Notes under the pieces: generated by a model
The model's database searches: none
Seen by the model: the letters and a program-made list of their open reading frames with translations, nothing else
What the model was told of the DNA's origin: nothing
Shown here: in pieces, positions 22,459 through 31,624 of the stretch
Layout: every line of letters starts with the position of its first letter
Position numbering within the stretch: position 1 is the stretch's first letter
DNA from: Gemmatimonas sp.
GTDB lineage: Bacteria; Gemmatimonadota; Gemmatimonadetes; Gemmatimonadales; Gemmatimonadaceae
Direction of reading: 5' to 3'
Length of the DNA: 57,514 nt
Assembly: GCA_011390885.1 (NCBI GenBank)
Contig: JAABRO010000010.1
Coordinates: forward strand, 1 to 57,514
Translations under genes and position numbers: made by a program

Positions 22459-24831
22459 TCACTGCACGCGGAAGAGCCAGCTCAGCTTGGTGAAGAACAC
22501 GTCGCTGGTGCGACGGAGTCGTTCGGGACCGGCCGGCTGGTCGGCGCGCAGGAGGTCGCCGTAGCCGAGGTAGAGTACGGTGCCCGGTGTGGGCAGCCAT
22601 GAGAAAAGCACGTCGATGCGCGCCGTCTGCCTCGTAAAGGCGAGGGCCGGCGCGAGCGTGCCGTCGGCGCGCGCGAAGAAGACCGGTAGCTCGGTGCGCG
22701 TGTCGTCGCGCAGGTCGTCCTGGTCGAGCTCCGTGTGTTCGGCGATCACGCGCAGGAACGTGGTGCGCGTGGCCTGGTATTCGGCGCGCAGCCGCTTGGT
22801 GTTGCGGAGCTGCACCCGCGTGCCGTCGCTCCACCGCTTGAACTCGTCCTGGTTGAAGGTGAGTCCGAGGCGCAGCTGCTCGGTGGGGCGCAGGTTGAGC
22901 GTGCCCGACATGTTGCCGATGCGCGCCGAACTCCACTCCGGGAAGTTCTCGTCGCGTCCGAGGATCGCGACGGCGCTGAACGAGAAGCGCCGGAACTCCG
23001 GTGTGGCCACGGACATGACGAAGTCGAGGTTCGGCAACCGGGGCGTGCCCGCGTAGCGCGTCGTGTCCACGCCTCCGCTGGCGCGCGGGCGGAGCAGCCG
23101 GTAGTTGTCATACAGCGCCGGATCGTAGCCGAACTCCTCGAGGAGCACCTGGCCACCGAGCTGCCAGCCGCCACGGAACCGCGTGTTCGAGCGCAGGTGC
23201 AGCTGCACGTCCTGGGCGCTGCGGCGGCGCACGAGATCGTTGTACTGCCAGCGTCCCAGCATGTAGACCTCGGGCACGAACGCCTCGACGAGCGCGCCCG
23301 GGGCGCCGAAGCGCGTGTAGCGGTGCGTGGCCGACAGGTTGGCAATGCCCGGGCGCGCGATGAACCCGGATTGCGCATCGAAGTCGGGGCTGATGCCGTT
23401 GAAGGCGTACCGCGCGTAGAACCGCCGGCCGGTGAGCATGGCCGACATGTCCCAGAGCGGCGCACGATCGCTCGCGCTGTCGCGGCCGGTGAAGCTGCCG
23501 GCCACCTGTCCCTGCGCGCTGAAGATGCCGCGCACGAAGCGCCCGTCCACCCCGAGCACGCGATTCCAGTCGTCACCGTCGACCTTGTCGGTGTACACGA
23601 CGCCAAGTCGGCTGTTGCTCCCGACATCCCGTTGCAGGCGCAGGATGTTGAAGAGCGGATTGGTGCGACCGTCGGCCGAGGTCTCGCGGCTGTCCATGGC
23701 GGAGAGCACGCCGATGTCGAAGCCGCCGTGCTTGCCGGTGAGCTTGGCGGCGGCGACGGGCTGCACCACGCGGCGCGTGTAGATGAGCCGGTTGGGCGCG
23801 GTGAACTGCTCCTGGCTCTCGAGGAAGAACGGCCGCCGCTCGGGGAAGAAGATCGCGACGCGCGGATCGTACGCGAACTGCGTGGCATCCGCCTCGACCT
23901 GCGAGAAGTCGGGGTTGGCCGTGCCGGCGAGCGTGAGGTTGCTGGTGATGCCCCAGCGCGCGCTGCCACCGAACTCGGGACGTGATCGCGTGTAGCGCCA
24001 GTCCGTGCCGCCGGGCTGCGGGCTGCCGAGCGCGTTCGCCGTGACGGTGGGAATCAGGTCCACCGTGATGCCGCGGCGCAGGTCGCGCAGCCCCACAAGG
24101 TGGCCGGCCTGGGCGAGGAAGCTGGCGGCCGCGCGCGATGCCGGTGCCCAGCTCTGTTCGCGCCCCGTGGCCTGCACGGTGCGCACCACGTGCAGCTGCC
24201 ACTGCTGCTCGTCGCCGGCCCGGTAGCGCAGGCTCTTGAAGGGGATGGCGATCTCCACCACGTACCCCTCCTCCGTGAGCTGTCCCTTGGACTGCCACAC
24301 GTAGTCGGGGGCCAGGTCGGCCGTTTCGCGCGAGCGCGGGGTACTGCTCGCGAAGCCGCCGCCGGAGGCCGCGCCGGTCTCGGCCAGCACGCCGTCGGAC
24401 TGGATGCCGAACGGGTTGACGCCGAAGACGAGCGCCTGCCGGCTGTCACCGTAGGTACCGAGAAAGAACTGGAGGTTGTCGTCCTGCGTGATGCGGTCGC
24501 GCTCCGCGAGTGTGGCGCGCACCGTGCCCGGGGTCGCGAACGCGCGAATGCCGAGGTGCAGCGCCGTGGGCGAATACCACACACGCACCTCGGTGCTGTC
24601 CTCGGCCGCAACCCCGTCGTTGGGGAAGTACTGCGAGAAGCCGGTCAGCAGCGCCGCGTCGCGCCAGGCCGCCTCATCGAGCACCCCGTCCACGACGATC
24701 GTGTGTTCGAGGCGCGGCGTGGCGACCGTGGTGCCACCGCAGCGGCCGTGGAAGACGGGGTTGGACGGTGACGCGGGGGGCGTCGCCGCAGCGCCCGCGA
24801 GCGCAGCGCAGAGCAGCTGGGCGACGATCAT
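22459..24831 (-). CDS. DUF5916 outer-membrane protein with N-terminal CBM9-like domain
   Basis: 790 residues. Short signal peptide (about 1-22), then a family 9 carbohydrate-binding-like beta-sandwich (about 40-220, with VVDGVLDEAAWRDA, VRVWYSPTALHLGIRAF and VFGVNPFGIQSDGV). After it comes the DUF5916 beta-barrel region, with FSQVEADATQFAYDPRVAIFFPERRPFFLESQEQFT as its hallmark and Arg/aromatic-rich strands to the end (FFTKLSWLFRVQ). This architecture is common in Bacteroidota and Gemmatimonadota and is thought to be an outer-membrane protein of unknown function. It starts 6 bases after a small beta-barrel gene, so the two are co-transcribed. A second, 874-residue homologue is at 35055-37679. 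Confidence 0.9.
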   Translation of the reverse strand: MIVAQLLCAALAGAAATPPASPSNPVFHGRCGGTTVATPRLEHTIVVDGVLDEAAWRDAALLTGFSQYFPNDGVAAEDSTEVRVWYSPTALHLGIRAFATPGTVRATLAERDRITQDDNLQFFLGTYGDSRQALVFGVNPFGIQSDGVLAETGAASGGGFASSTPRSRETADLAPDYVWQSKGQLTEEGYVVEIAIPFKSLRYRAGDEQQWQLHVVRTVQATGREQSWAPASRAAASFLAQAGHLVGLRDLRRGITVDLIPTVTANALGSPQPGGTDWRYTRSRPEFGGSARWGITSNLTLAGTANPDFSQVEADATQFAYDPRVAIFFPERRPFFLESQEQFTAPNRLIYTRRVVQPVAAAKLTGKHGGFDIGVLSAMDSRETSADGRTNPLFNILRLQRDVGSNSRLGVVYTDKVDGDDWNRVLGVDGRFVRGIFSAQGQVAGSFTGRDSASDRAPLWDMSAMLTGRRFYARYAFNGISPDFDAQSGFIARPGIANLSATHRYTRFGAPGALVEAFVPEVYMLGRWQYNDLVRRRSAQDVQLHLRSNTRFRGGWQLGGQVLLEEFGYDPALYDNYRLLRPRASGGVDTTRYAGTPRLPNLDFVMSVATPEFRRFSFSAVAILGRDENFPEWSSARIGNMSGTLNLRPTEQLRLGLTFNQDEFKRWSDGTRVQLRNTKRLRAEYQATRTTFLRVIAEHTELDQDDLRDDTRTELPVFFARADGTLAPALAFTRQTARIDVLFSWLPTPGTVLYLGYGDLLRADQPAGPERLRRTSDVFFTKLSWLFRVQ

Positions 24832-24837
24832 GGGGCG

Positions 24838-25401
24838 CTAGAAACCCCAGCCGAGTGACAGCCGCAGGCTGGGCAGCACGGTCTTGAAAACGTCGCTGTC
24901 GCCGGTGCCGAAGAGGCGGGAGGCGCCGGCGCCGGCGGCGAGGGCGAGCCGCTCCTCGGGACCCACCAGCCACTGGTGTTCGACCGTGAAGCCGATGGAC
25001 AGGCCGGTCGCCGTCTCGGTGGTGTCGTCGGCACTCATGTTGACCACGCCGAGCGAGGTGCCGACCGCGAAGCCATCGAGGGCGCGGCCGGAGAGGTAGT
25101 AGCGCGCGCGCCCTTCGACGGTGAAGTAGTTGGCCTTGGAGAGATCGAACGACGATACAGACGCGCCGAGCGAGACGCTCGAGGCCACGCGCTGCTCGTA
25201 GTCGGCGCTGATCGAGCCCACGAAGACGAGCAGCAGCGGATTCACGGACAGGATGCGCGAGTGGCCCACGGGGGGCAGGTCGGCGCGCGAGGACTGGGCA
25301 GCCGCACTCGCGGGGGCGACGGCGAGGGCAAGGGCCAGCAGCCCGAGCAGTTGCGGGCGTACGGTGCGCAGGACGTGGGCAACGGAGCGGAACGTGGTCA
25401 T
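24838..25401 (-). CDS. Small outer-membrane beta-barrel protein
   Basis: 187 residues, not assignable to a named family. A signal peptide (about 1-37, ending SAAAQ) is followed by alternating hydrophobic strands with aromatic caps (YFTVEGRARYYL, LSIGFTVEHQWLV, RLSLGWGF), ending in a terminal Phe, as in eight-stranded outer-membrane barrels. I chose the ATG at 25401 since it opens the signal peptide; the frame is open further upstream. It is followed by the DUF5916 gene after 6 bases and faces the TlpA gene divergently across 116 bases. Confidence 0.8.
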   Translation of the reverse strand: MTTFRSVAHVLRTVRPQLLGLLALALAVAPASAAAQSSRADLPPVGHSRILSVNPLLLVFVGSISADYEQRVASSVSLGASVSSFDLSKANYFTVEGRARYYLSGRALDGFAVGTSLGVVNMSADDTTETATGLSIGFTVEHQWLVGPEERLALAAGAGASRLFGTGDSDVFKTVLPSLRLSLGWGF

Positions 25402-25517
25402 CGAGGCTTTGGACAAAGGGGGACGGGTGCCATCCGGTCGCCCGGGCGACGGACTGGCGCGCCGAGTGCAGCCGACGCTTCTTGTGCTCATGATCGCTCC
25501 TACGTGGAAACGCCGCC

Positions 25518-26096
25518 ATGGGTGACAACGCTGCGCCGCCGACTGTCGCCCCTGTCGGCGGGCGCCGCTGGCTGACGTGGTCGAACGTGCTGCTCGTGGT
25601 CGTGCTGGTGTGGGCGGCGCCGCGGCTGCTGCCGCATCTGGGGGCGCTGCTGGGCGTGTCCACCAGCGAGGCGAGGCAGCCGCAGTTCTCCGTGGTCACG
25701 CGCGACGGGCGGTTGCTCACGCAGGACAGCCTGCGCGGGCGCGTGGTGCTCGTGAACGTGTGGGCGACCTGGTGCGCGCCCTGCCGCGTGGAGATGCCGG
25801 CGCTGCAGCAGCTGGCCGACGCCTACGCAGCCGACAGCGTGGTGGTGCTGGGACTCTCGGTGGACGACGGGCCGCCCGCCGAGGTGGATGCGTTCCTCGC
25901 GGAGCGGAACATCACCTATCCGGTCGCGATCGTGGATCGGCGCACCGTCGCGGCGTTCGGCGGGGTGCGCGGCTACCCCACCAGCATGTTGCTCGACCGC
26001 GACGGCGTGCTGCGGCACTCGGTGGTGGGGCCCATCGGGCCCGTCACGTTGCGGCCCGCCCTGCGCCGGCTGCTCGACCGCGACGGGGCGTCGTGA
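25518..26096 (+). CDS. TlpA-like membrane-anchored thioredoxin
   Basis: 192 residues: an N-terminal membrane helix (about 22-40) followed by a periplasmic thioredoxin-fold domain of the TlpA/ResA kind. The redox pair is Cys86-Ala-Pro-Cys89 in VNVWATWCAPCRVEMP, and the cis-Pro loop is YPTSML. Such proteins reduce disulfides in exported proteins, often cytochrome c apoproteins or copper-handling factors, and draw electrons from CcdA/DsbD; no such gene is near. The stop overlaps the next GTG start by 4 bases (GTGA), the first of two such couplings in this operon. Confidence 0.92.
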   Translation: MGDNAAPPTVAPVGGRRWLTWSNVLLVVVLVWAAPRLLPHLGALLGVSTSEARQPQFSVVTRDGRLLTQDSLRGRVVLVNVWATWCAPCRVEMPALQQLADAYAADSVVVLGLSVDDGPPAEVDAFLAERNITYPVAIVDRRTVAAFGGVRGYPTSMLLDRDGVLRHSVVGPIGPVTLRPALRRLLDRDGAS

Positions 26097-26818
26097 GCGG
26101 CGCGGCGCGCCCACTGCGCGGGCCCGAGGGCGGCGAGAGCCCGGACGACGAGGCGTCCGGCCGCGAGACGGTGTGGCGCCGCGTGGCGCTCTCGCTGCTG
26201 CTCGTGGTGGTGCTCGTCGCGATCGCGAGCACCGACCAGCTGCATGCGGCGATGCTCTCGCTCACCGACGCGGCCACGCCGGTGATGCGCGCGCACCCGG
26301 TGTGGGGGGCGCTCGTGTTCGTGCTGCTGTCGGCGCTGTCGGCCATGCTCGCGTTCTTTTCGGGGGCAGTGCTGGTGCCCGTGGCCGTGCAGGTGTGGGG
26401 CACCACGGGCACCGTGTCGCTGCTCTGGGTGGGGTGGATCGTGGGGGGCGTGTCGGCGTATGCGCTGGCGCGCGCCGCCGGGCGGCCGCTGGTAGCGCGT
26501 CTGGTGAACACCGACGCGCTCGCGCGCTATGAAGCCCACGTGTCGCGCGGCGCACCGCTCGGCCTCGTGATCCTGCTCCAGCTGGGGCTGCCGTCGGAGG
26601 TGCCGGGCTACCTGCTCGGGCTCGCGCGGTATCCCGTCCCGCGCTATCTGCTCGCGCTCGCGCTTGCCGAATTGCCGTGGGCGGTGCTCACCGTGCTGCT
26701 CGGCACCACGCTCGTCGAGCGGCGGGTGTCCGTGCTGGTGGCGGTCGGTGCCGCCGCCGCGCTGCTCGGCGGTGTGGCGCTGGCGCTGCTCACGCGGCGG
26801 CTCAGGAGCGCGCAGTGA
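26093..26818 (+). CDS. VTT-domain (TVP38/TMEM64, DedA-like) membrane protein
   Basis: 241 residues with about five to six membrane helices. The central stretch SGAVLVPVAVQVWGTTGTVSLLWVGWIVGGVSAYALARAAG and the following QLGLPSEVPGYLLGLARYP loop fit the VTT/SNARE-associated domain, whose members include DedA proteins and lipid scramblases. A transport or lipid-flipping role is possible but the substrate is not readable. GTG start overlaps tlpA and its own stop overlaps the methyltransferase start (GTGA twice), so the three genes are one translationally coupled unit. Confidence 0.85.
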   Translation: MSGAARPLRGPEGGESPDDEASGRETVWRRVALSLLLVVVLVAIASTDQLHAAMLSLTDAATPVMRAHPVWGALVFVLLSALSAMLAFFSGAVLVPVAVQVWGTTGTVSLLWVGWIVGGVSAYALARAAGRPLVARLVNTDALARYEAHVSRGAPLGLVILLQLGLPSEVPGYLLGLARYPVPRYLLALALAELPWAVLTVLLGTTLVERRVSVLVAVGAAAALLGGVALALLTRRLRSAQ

Positions 26819-27912
26819 GTGCGCCGAGCGCGTCCGCCCGACTGCTGGTGGCGCATGCACAGGCGTCGCCGGGCGAGGCGGTCGCGTTCCTGCACCCGTC
26901 CTCGAGTGCGGCGGTGCTGTCGGTGGCACGGGAGGGCACGGCGGGCACGATCGCGGTTGCCCACCGGCGCCTCGACCGTGTGCAGCGGATCGTGCGCGAC
27001 CTGGCGGAGGCCGGCGTGCCGGATGTCATCGTGCGACACGGGCACGGACGCCTGGGTGTTGCCGACGACATGCGCGCGGATCTCGTCGTGCTGGAGATCC
27101 CCACCGAGCGCGCCGCCATGCAGCAGCTGCTGCACGACGCGACGATGTTGTTGCGCGTCGGTGGGCGCCTGCTGGTGGCGGGCGGCACGGACGAGGGGAT
27201 CAAGCCGGCGGTGCGCCTCGTGGAGCAGGTCTTCGGGGCCACGCGCACGCTCGGGATCGGCGGCGGGCATCGGGTCGTCGAGGCGGTGAGGCCGGAGATC
27301 GTGCACCTCGACACGGTCGAAGCGCTCGTGGCCCCCTATCACGATCCGCACTGTTTTCGCGAGCTCGCGTGCGACGTCGCCGGCCGCACGCTGCCGGTGT
27401 TCACGCGCCCCGGCGTGTTTTCGTGGGACCATCTCGACGAAGCCACCGCGATTCTCGCCTCGGTCGCGACGCCGCGCACGGGTGATCGCGTGCTCGACCT
27501 CGGCTGCGGAGCGGGCGTGCTCGGGGCGTTCGTGGCGCACGCCGTGCCGGCCACGCGGATCACGCTCGTGGACGCCGACAGCGAGTCGATCCGCTGCGCC
27601 GAGCGCACGATGGGCGCGACCGGTCACGCGTCATGGCAGGTGCGCGCCTCCGACGTGACCAGTGCGGTCGCCGACGAGCGCTTCGATCTCGTGGTGAGCA
27701 ACCCGCCGTTTCATCAGGGCAAGGCGACCGACCTCGAGCTGCCGCGTCGTTTCATCGAGGGGGCGCACGCCGTGCTCGCGCACGGCGGCCGGCTGCAGCT
27801 GGTGGCCAACCGGACGCTGCCCTACGAGCGCGAGCTCGAGCGGGTGTTCGGCGACCGGCGCACGTTGCACGATGGCGCGCGGTTCAAGGTGCTGGAGGCC
27901 GTGCGCCGATAG
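26815..27912 (+). CDS. RsmC/RlmG-like rRNA guanine-N2 methyltransferase
   Basis: 365 residues in two class I methyltransferase folds, as in RsmC. The N-terminal half is a degenerate copy without a SAM loop; the C-terminal half carries the SAM motif VLDLGCGAGVLGAF and the catalytic NPPFHQGKATD loop typical of exocyclic-amino methylation of guanine in 16S or 23S rRNA. RsmC (G1207) and RlmG (G1835) cannot be separated here. GTG start at 26815 overlaps the membrane-protein stop. The link to tlpA and the VTT gene has no obvious functional logic. Convergent with the pseudouridine synthase gene 28 bases away. Confidence 0.88.
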   Translation: MSAPSASARLLVAHAQASPGEAVAFLHPSSSAAVLSVAREGTAGTIAVAHRRLDRVQRIVRDLAEAGVPDVIVRHGHGRLGVADDMRADLVVLEIPTERAAMQQLLHDATMLLRVGGRLLVAGGTDEGIKPAVRLVEQVFGATRTLGIGGGHRVVEAVRPEIVHLDTVEALVAPYHDPHCFRELACDVAGRTLPVFTRPGVFSWDHLDEATAILASVATPRTGDRVLDLGCGAGVLGAFVAHAVPATRITLVDADSESIRCAERTMGATGHASWQVRASDVTSAVADERFDLVVSNPPFHQGKATDLELPRRFIEGAHAVLAHGGRLQLVANRTLPYERELERVFGDRRTLHDGARFKVLEAVRR

Positions 27913-27940
27913 CGACGTCCGGCGGCGCTCGGCGCTCGGG

Positions 27941-28687
27941 TCACCCCGGGTCGCGGGGGCGTGCGCGCGCGGTGCGCACCGCGTCGTCGAGCGCGGCGCG
28001 CTCGCCGAGGGTGAGCAGCCGCCACGCACCCTCGGGCAGCTCGCCGAGGGTGAGCGGGCCAAGCGACTCGCGATGCAGGGCCGTCACGTGGTTGCCGACG
28101 GCCGCGAACATGCGACGCACCTGATGATAGCGCCCTTCGGTGATGGTGAGCCGCGCCTCACGCGCCGACAGCGGGTCCAGCGTGGCGGGGGCGAGCGGCG
28201 TGCGCTCGCCGTCGAGCGTCACCGTGCCCGAGCCGAACGTCTGCCCCTCGCTGCCCGACAACGCGTCGGCCAGTTGCGCGCGATAGGCCTTGGGCAGGTG
28301 GGAACGGGGCGACGTGAGGCGATGGAGCAGGGCACCGTCGTCGGTGAGCAGGAGCAGTCCCGTGGTGTCGCGGTCGAGCCGTCCCACGATGGCCACGATC
28401 GGGTCCCGCTGCCGGAGCCGAGGGGGCAGCAGGTCGTACACCAGAGGCGGCCGGTCGCTCGTGGAGCAGACGTAGCCGGCGGGCTTGTGGAGCAGGAACA
28501 CGCTCCCGGGCGGTGGGTCGAGCGGCTCGCCCGCCACCCGGATGCGGTCGTGCGGACAGGCGGCGAGCGTCGCGCGGTCGTCGAGGCGGCGTCCGGCATC
28601 GTCGGTCACGGCGCCGCGCGCGAGGAGTGCCTCCACCTCGCGTCGGGTGCCGTAGCCGAGGCGGGCCAGGTACTTGGCCAGGTTCAC
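27941..28687 (-). CDS. rsuA: RsuA-family 16S rRNA pseudouridine synthase
   Basis: 248 residues. An S4 RNA-binding domain (about 1-45, LAKYLARLGYGTRREVEALLARGAV) is followed by the synthase core with motif HKPAGYVCST and catalytic Asp105 in VGRLDRDTTGLLLLT. The substrate-side block EGRYHQVRRMFAAVGNHVTALHRESLG is typical of RsuA, which makes pseudouridine 516 in 16S rRNA; RluE/RluF-type relatives are alternatives. I chose the GTG at 28687 because it begins exactly at the S4 domain; an ATG at 28768 would add a 27-residue low-complexity tail. Confidence 0.88.
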   Translation of the reverse strand: MNLAKYLARLGYGTRREVEALLARGAVTDDAGRRLDDRATLAACPHDRIRVAGEPLDPPPGSVFLLHKPAGYVCSTSDRPPLVYDLLPPRLRQRDPIVAIVGRLDRDTTGLLLLTDDGALLHRLTSPRSHLPKAYRAQLADALSGSEGQTFGSGTVTLDGERTPLAPATLDPLSAREARLTITEGRYHQVRRMFAAVGNHVTALHRESLGPLTLGELPEGAWRLLTLGERAALDDAVRTARARPRDPG

Positions 28688-28843
28688 GGGAGCAGTGGGC
28701 GGCGGGGGCGCGGGGTGCGCCGGTTCGGTGCGGGCATGCTGCAAGATATGCCGCCGCCATGGCAGCACTCATGGCGTTCGTGACGTAGACTGAAGGGTGC
28801 CATCGTGCACGCCTTCCTTCCCGACTCCCGTCTCCTCCCCGCC

Positions 28844-31606
28844 ATGACCCGTTCCCCGCGTTCCGTCCGAACGCCGCGCCGACTGGCCGCGCAAGCCGCC
28901 CTGGTCGCTGCGCTCGCCGCGCCGTTCCTGGCCGCGCCGCTCTCCGCGCAGTCGCGTCCCACCTCGCCGGAGCAGTTCTTCGGCCACCGCATCGGTGCCG
29001 ACTATCGGCTGCCCAACTACACGAAGCTGCACGAGTACTTCGCGAAGGTGGCCGGCGAGAGCGACCGCGTCGTGCTCGACACGATCGGCCTGAGCGAGGA
29101 GGGGCGTCCGCAGATCATGGCCATCGTCACCAGCCCGGCCAACCACCGCAACCTGGCGCGCTACAAGGACATCGCGCGTCGGCTCGCGCTGGCCGAGGGC
29201 GTCGATTCGACCGAGGCCCGCCGGCTGGCGAAGGAAGGCAAGGCGATCATCTGGATCGACGGTGGCCTGCACGCCACCGAGGTGCTCGGTGCGCAGCAGC
29301 TCATCGAGACGTTCTGGCAGCTGTCGAGCATGAGCGACGAGGAGACGCTGCGCTTCCTCGACGACTGCATCATCCTGATGGCGCACGCGAACCCGGACGG
29401 CATGGAGCTCGTGTCCGACTGGTACATGCGCTCGCCGGACAGCCTGCGCCGCAGCACCGGTGGCCTGCCGCGCCTCTACCAGAAGTACGCGGGGCACGAC
29501 AACAACCGCGACTCGTACATGAACGCGCTGCGCGAGACGGAGAACATGAGCCGGCAGCTGTTCATCGAGTGGCACCCGGTGATCATGTACAATCACCACC
29601 AGACCGGCCCGCAGGGCACGGTCATGTTCGCGCCGCCGTTCCGCGACCCGGCCAACTACAACTTCCACCCGCTCATCATCACCGGGCTCGACGTGGTCGG
29701 CTCAGCGATGCACAACCGGTTCGTCACGGAAGAGAAGGGCGGCACGGTGATGCGCAGTGGCGCCAACTACTCCACCTGGTGGAACGGTGGCCTGCGCACC
29801 ACGGTGTACTTCCACAACATGATCGGCCTGCTCACGGAAACGATCGGCAACCCCACGCCGATGCGCATCCCGCTCGTGCCGAACCGGCAGCTCCGCAGCG
29901 GCGACCAGCCGCTGCCGATCGAGCCGCAGCTGTGGCGCTTCCGGCAGTCCATCGACTACTCGATCACGGCCAACCGCGCCGTGCTCGACGTGGCGTCGAA
30001 GAACAAGGAGCAGTTCCTGTTCAACCGCTGGAAGATGGGGCGCGACCAGATCGCCGCGGGCACGAAGGACACCTGGACGATCTGGCCGACGCGCGTGGCC
30101 ACGGTGAACGACTCGCTCGCGAAGCTGCGCGCGACGTCGGCGGCGCAGGCGGCCGGCAGCAACGATGCCCTGTTCGCGTTGCTGCGCAAGCCGGCCGATC
30201 GCGACGCGAAGGCGTACATCCTGTCGAGCGCGCAGCCCGACTTCGCGACGGCCACCAAGTTCGTGCGCGCGCTGCAGAAGTCCGGCGTGGTGGTGCATCG
30301 CGCCACGTCGTCGTTCAGCGCGGGCGGGAAGCAGTATCCGGCCGGTTCGTGGGTGTTCCAGATGGGACAGGCGTTCCGCGCGCACCTGCTCGACATGTTC
30401 GAGCCGCAGGATCACCCGAACGACTTCCGCTATCCCGGCGGCCCGCCGATTCCGCCCTACGACAACGCCGGCTGGACGCTGGCCATGCAGATGGGCGTGC
30501 AGTACGACCGCATCCTCGAGCCGCTCAGCGGTCCGTTCGAGAAGGTGGCCGACGTGACGCCGATGGTGGCGGGCACCGTCTCCAAGGGGCGCGCGGGGTA
30601 CCTGGTGCATGCGAGCGTGAATGACGGCCTCACCGTGGCCAACCGGCTCACGAAGCGCAACGTGGCCGTGTTCCGCACCACCGGTGCGACCACTGCGGGT
30701 GGCACGACGTATCCGAAGGGCAGCTGGTTCATTCCGGCGGGCGGCGCCGCCGACCAGGTCGTGGCGCAGGCGGCGAAGGACCTCGGCGTGTCGTTCGCCG
30801 CGGCGGAGACGCGCCCCGCGGCGGCGCGCGTGCGCCCGCTGCGCGTGGGCGTGTGGGATCGCTACGGCGGCGCGATGCCGGCCGGCTGGACGCGCCTCAT
30901 TCTCGAGCAGTTCGAGATGCCGTTCACCACGGTCTACGCCAAGGAGCTCGACGCCGGCAACTTGAACCGCAAGTACGACGTGCTGCTTTTCGTGGACGGT
31001 GGCATTCCCGCCGCGCGCGGTGGACGCGGCGGCTTCGCAGGGGGCGGCGCCTCGGCGGCCGACTCCACGCTCATTCCGCCGGAGTTCTGGCCGGCGCTTG
31101 GCAACGTGAGCGTGGAGCGCACGGTGCCGCAGCTCAAGAGCTTCCTCGAGGCGGGCGGCAAGGTCATCACGATCGGCAGCAGCACGTCGCTCGCGCAGCA
31201 CCTCGGGCTGCCCATCGAGAACCACCTGCTCGAGAACGGCCGTCCGTTCACGAACGAGCAGTACTACATCCCCGGCTCGCTGCTGGAAGTGGCGGTGGAC
31301 ACCAGCCACGCGGCAGCGCGCGGCATGAACACGCGCGCGATCGTGATGTTCGACAACAGCCCCGTGATGAAGCTCGGTCCCGATGCGGCGGCCAAGGGCG
31401 TGCGCGCGATTGCGACTTTCGACACGCCGACACCGCTGCGCAGCGGCTGGGCCTGGGGGCAGGAGCGCCTGCAGGGTGGCGTGGCGATGGCGGAGGCCAC
31501 GGTGGGGAAGGGCACGCTCTTCCTGTTCGGTCCCGAGGTGCTGTTCCGCGCGCAGCCGCACGGCACGTTCAAGTTCGTGTTCAACAGCCTGTACGGCGGC
31601 AACTGA
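28844..31606 (+). CDS. Secreted M14-family zinc metallopeptidase
   Basis: 920 residues. A signal peptide (1-36, ending LSAQS) leads to an M14 carboxypeptidase-like catalytic domain (about 40-380). Zinc ligands are His143 and Glu146 in GGLHATEVLG and a later His around 244 (IEWHPVIMYNHHQTG), and Glu332 in LLTETIGNP is the likely catalytic base. The long C-terminal half (about 420-920) includes a glutamine-amidotransferase-like region. It resembles large periplasmic M14 proteins of Bacteroidota and Gemmatimonadota that probably trim peptides for uptake. ATG 28844 begins the signal peptide; an in-frame GTG at 28805 is possible. Divergent from rsuA. Confidence 0.9.
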   Translation: MTRSPRSVRTPRRLAAQAALVAALAAPFLAAPLSAQSRPTSPEQFFGHRIGADYRLPNYTKLHEYFAKVAGESDRVVLDTIGLSEEGRPQIMAIVTSPANHRNLARYKDIARRLALAEGVDSTEARRLAKEGKAIIWIDGGLHATEVLGAQQLIETFWQLSSMSDEETLRFLDDCIILMAHANPDGMELVSDWYMRSPDSLRRSTGGLPRLYQKYAGHDNNRDSYMNALRETENMSRQLFIEWHPVIMYNHHQTGPQGTVMFAPPFRDPANYNFHPLIITGLDVVGSAMHNRFVTEEKGGTVMRSGANYSTWWNGGLRTTVYFHNMIGLLTETIGNPTPMRIPLVPNRQLRSGDQPLPIEPQLWRFRQSIDYSITANRAVLDVASKNKEQFLFNRWKMGRDQIAAGTKDTWTIWPTRVATVNDSLAKLRATSAAQAAGSNDALFALLRKPADRDAKAYILSSAQPDFATATKFVRALQKSGVVVHRATSSFSAGGKQYPAGSWVFQMGQAFRAHLLDMFEPQDHPNDFRYPGGPPIPPYDNAGWTLAMQMGVQYDRILEPLSGPFEKVADVTPMVAGTVSKGRAGYLVHASVNDGLTVANRLTKRNVAVFRTTGATTAGGTTYPKGSWFIPAGGAADQVVAQAAKDLGVSFAAAETRPAAARVRPLRVGVWDRYGGAMPAGWTRLILEQFEMPFTTVYAKELDAGNLNRKYDVLLFVDGGIPAARGGRGGFAGGGASAADSTLIPPEFWPALGNVSVERTVPQLKSFLEAGGKVITIGSSTSLAQHLGLPIENHLLENGRPFTNEQYYIPGSLLEVAVDTSHAAARGMNTRAIVMFDNSPVMKLGPDAAAKGVRAIATFDTPTPLRSGWAWGQERLQGGVAMAEATVGKGTLFLFGPEVLFRAQPHGTFKFVFNSLYGGN

Positions 31607-31624
31607 CCGGACACGGTTCACGCG

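Noticed and set aside
27968-27983. 16-base palindrome CGCGGTGCGCACCGCG
   Set aside because: It lies inside the rsuA-like coding end and in a region full of GCGC words; most likely chance rather than an operator.
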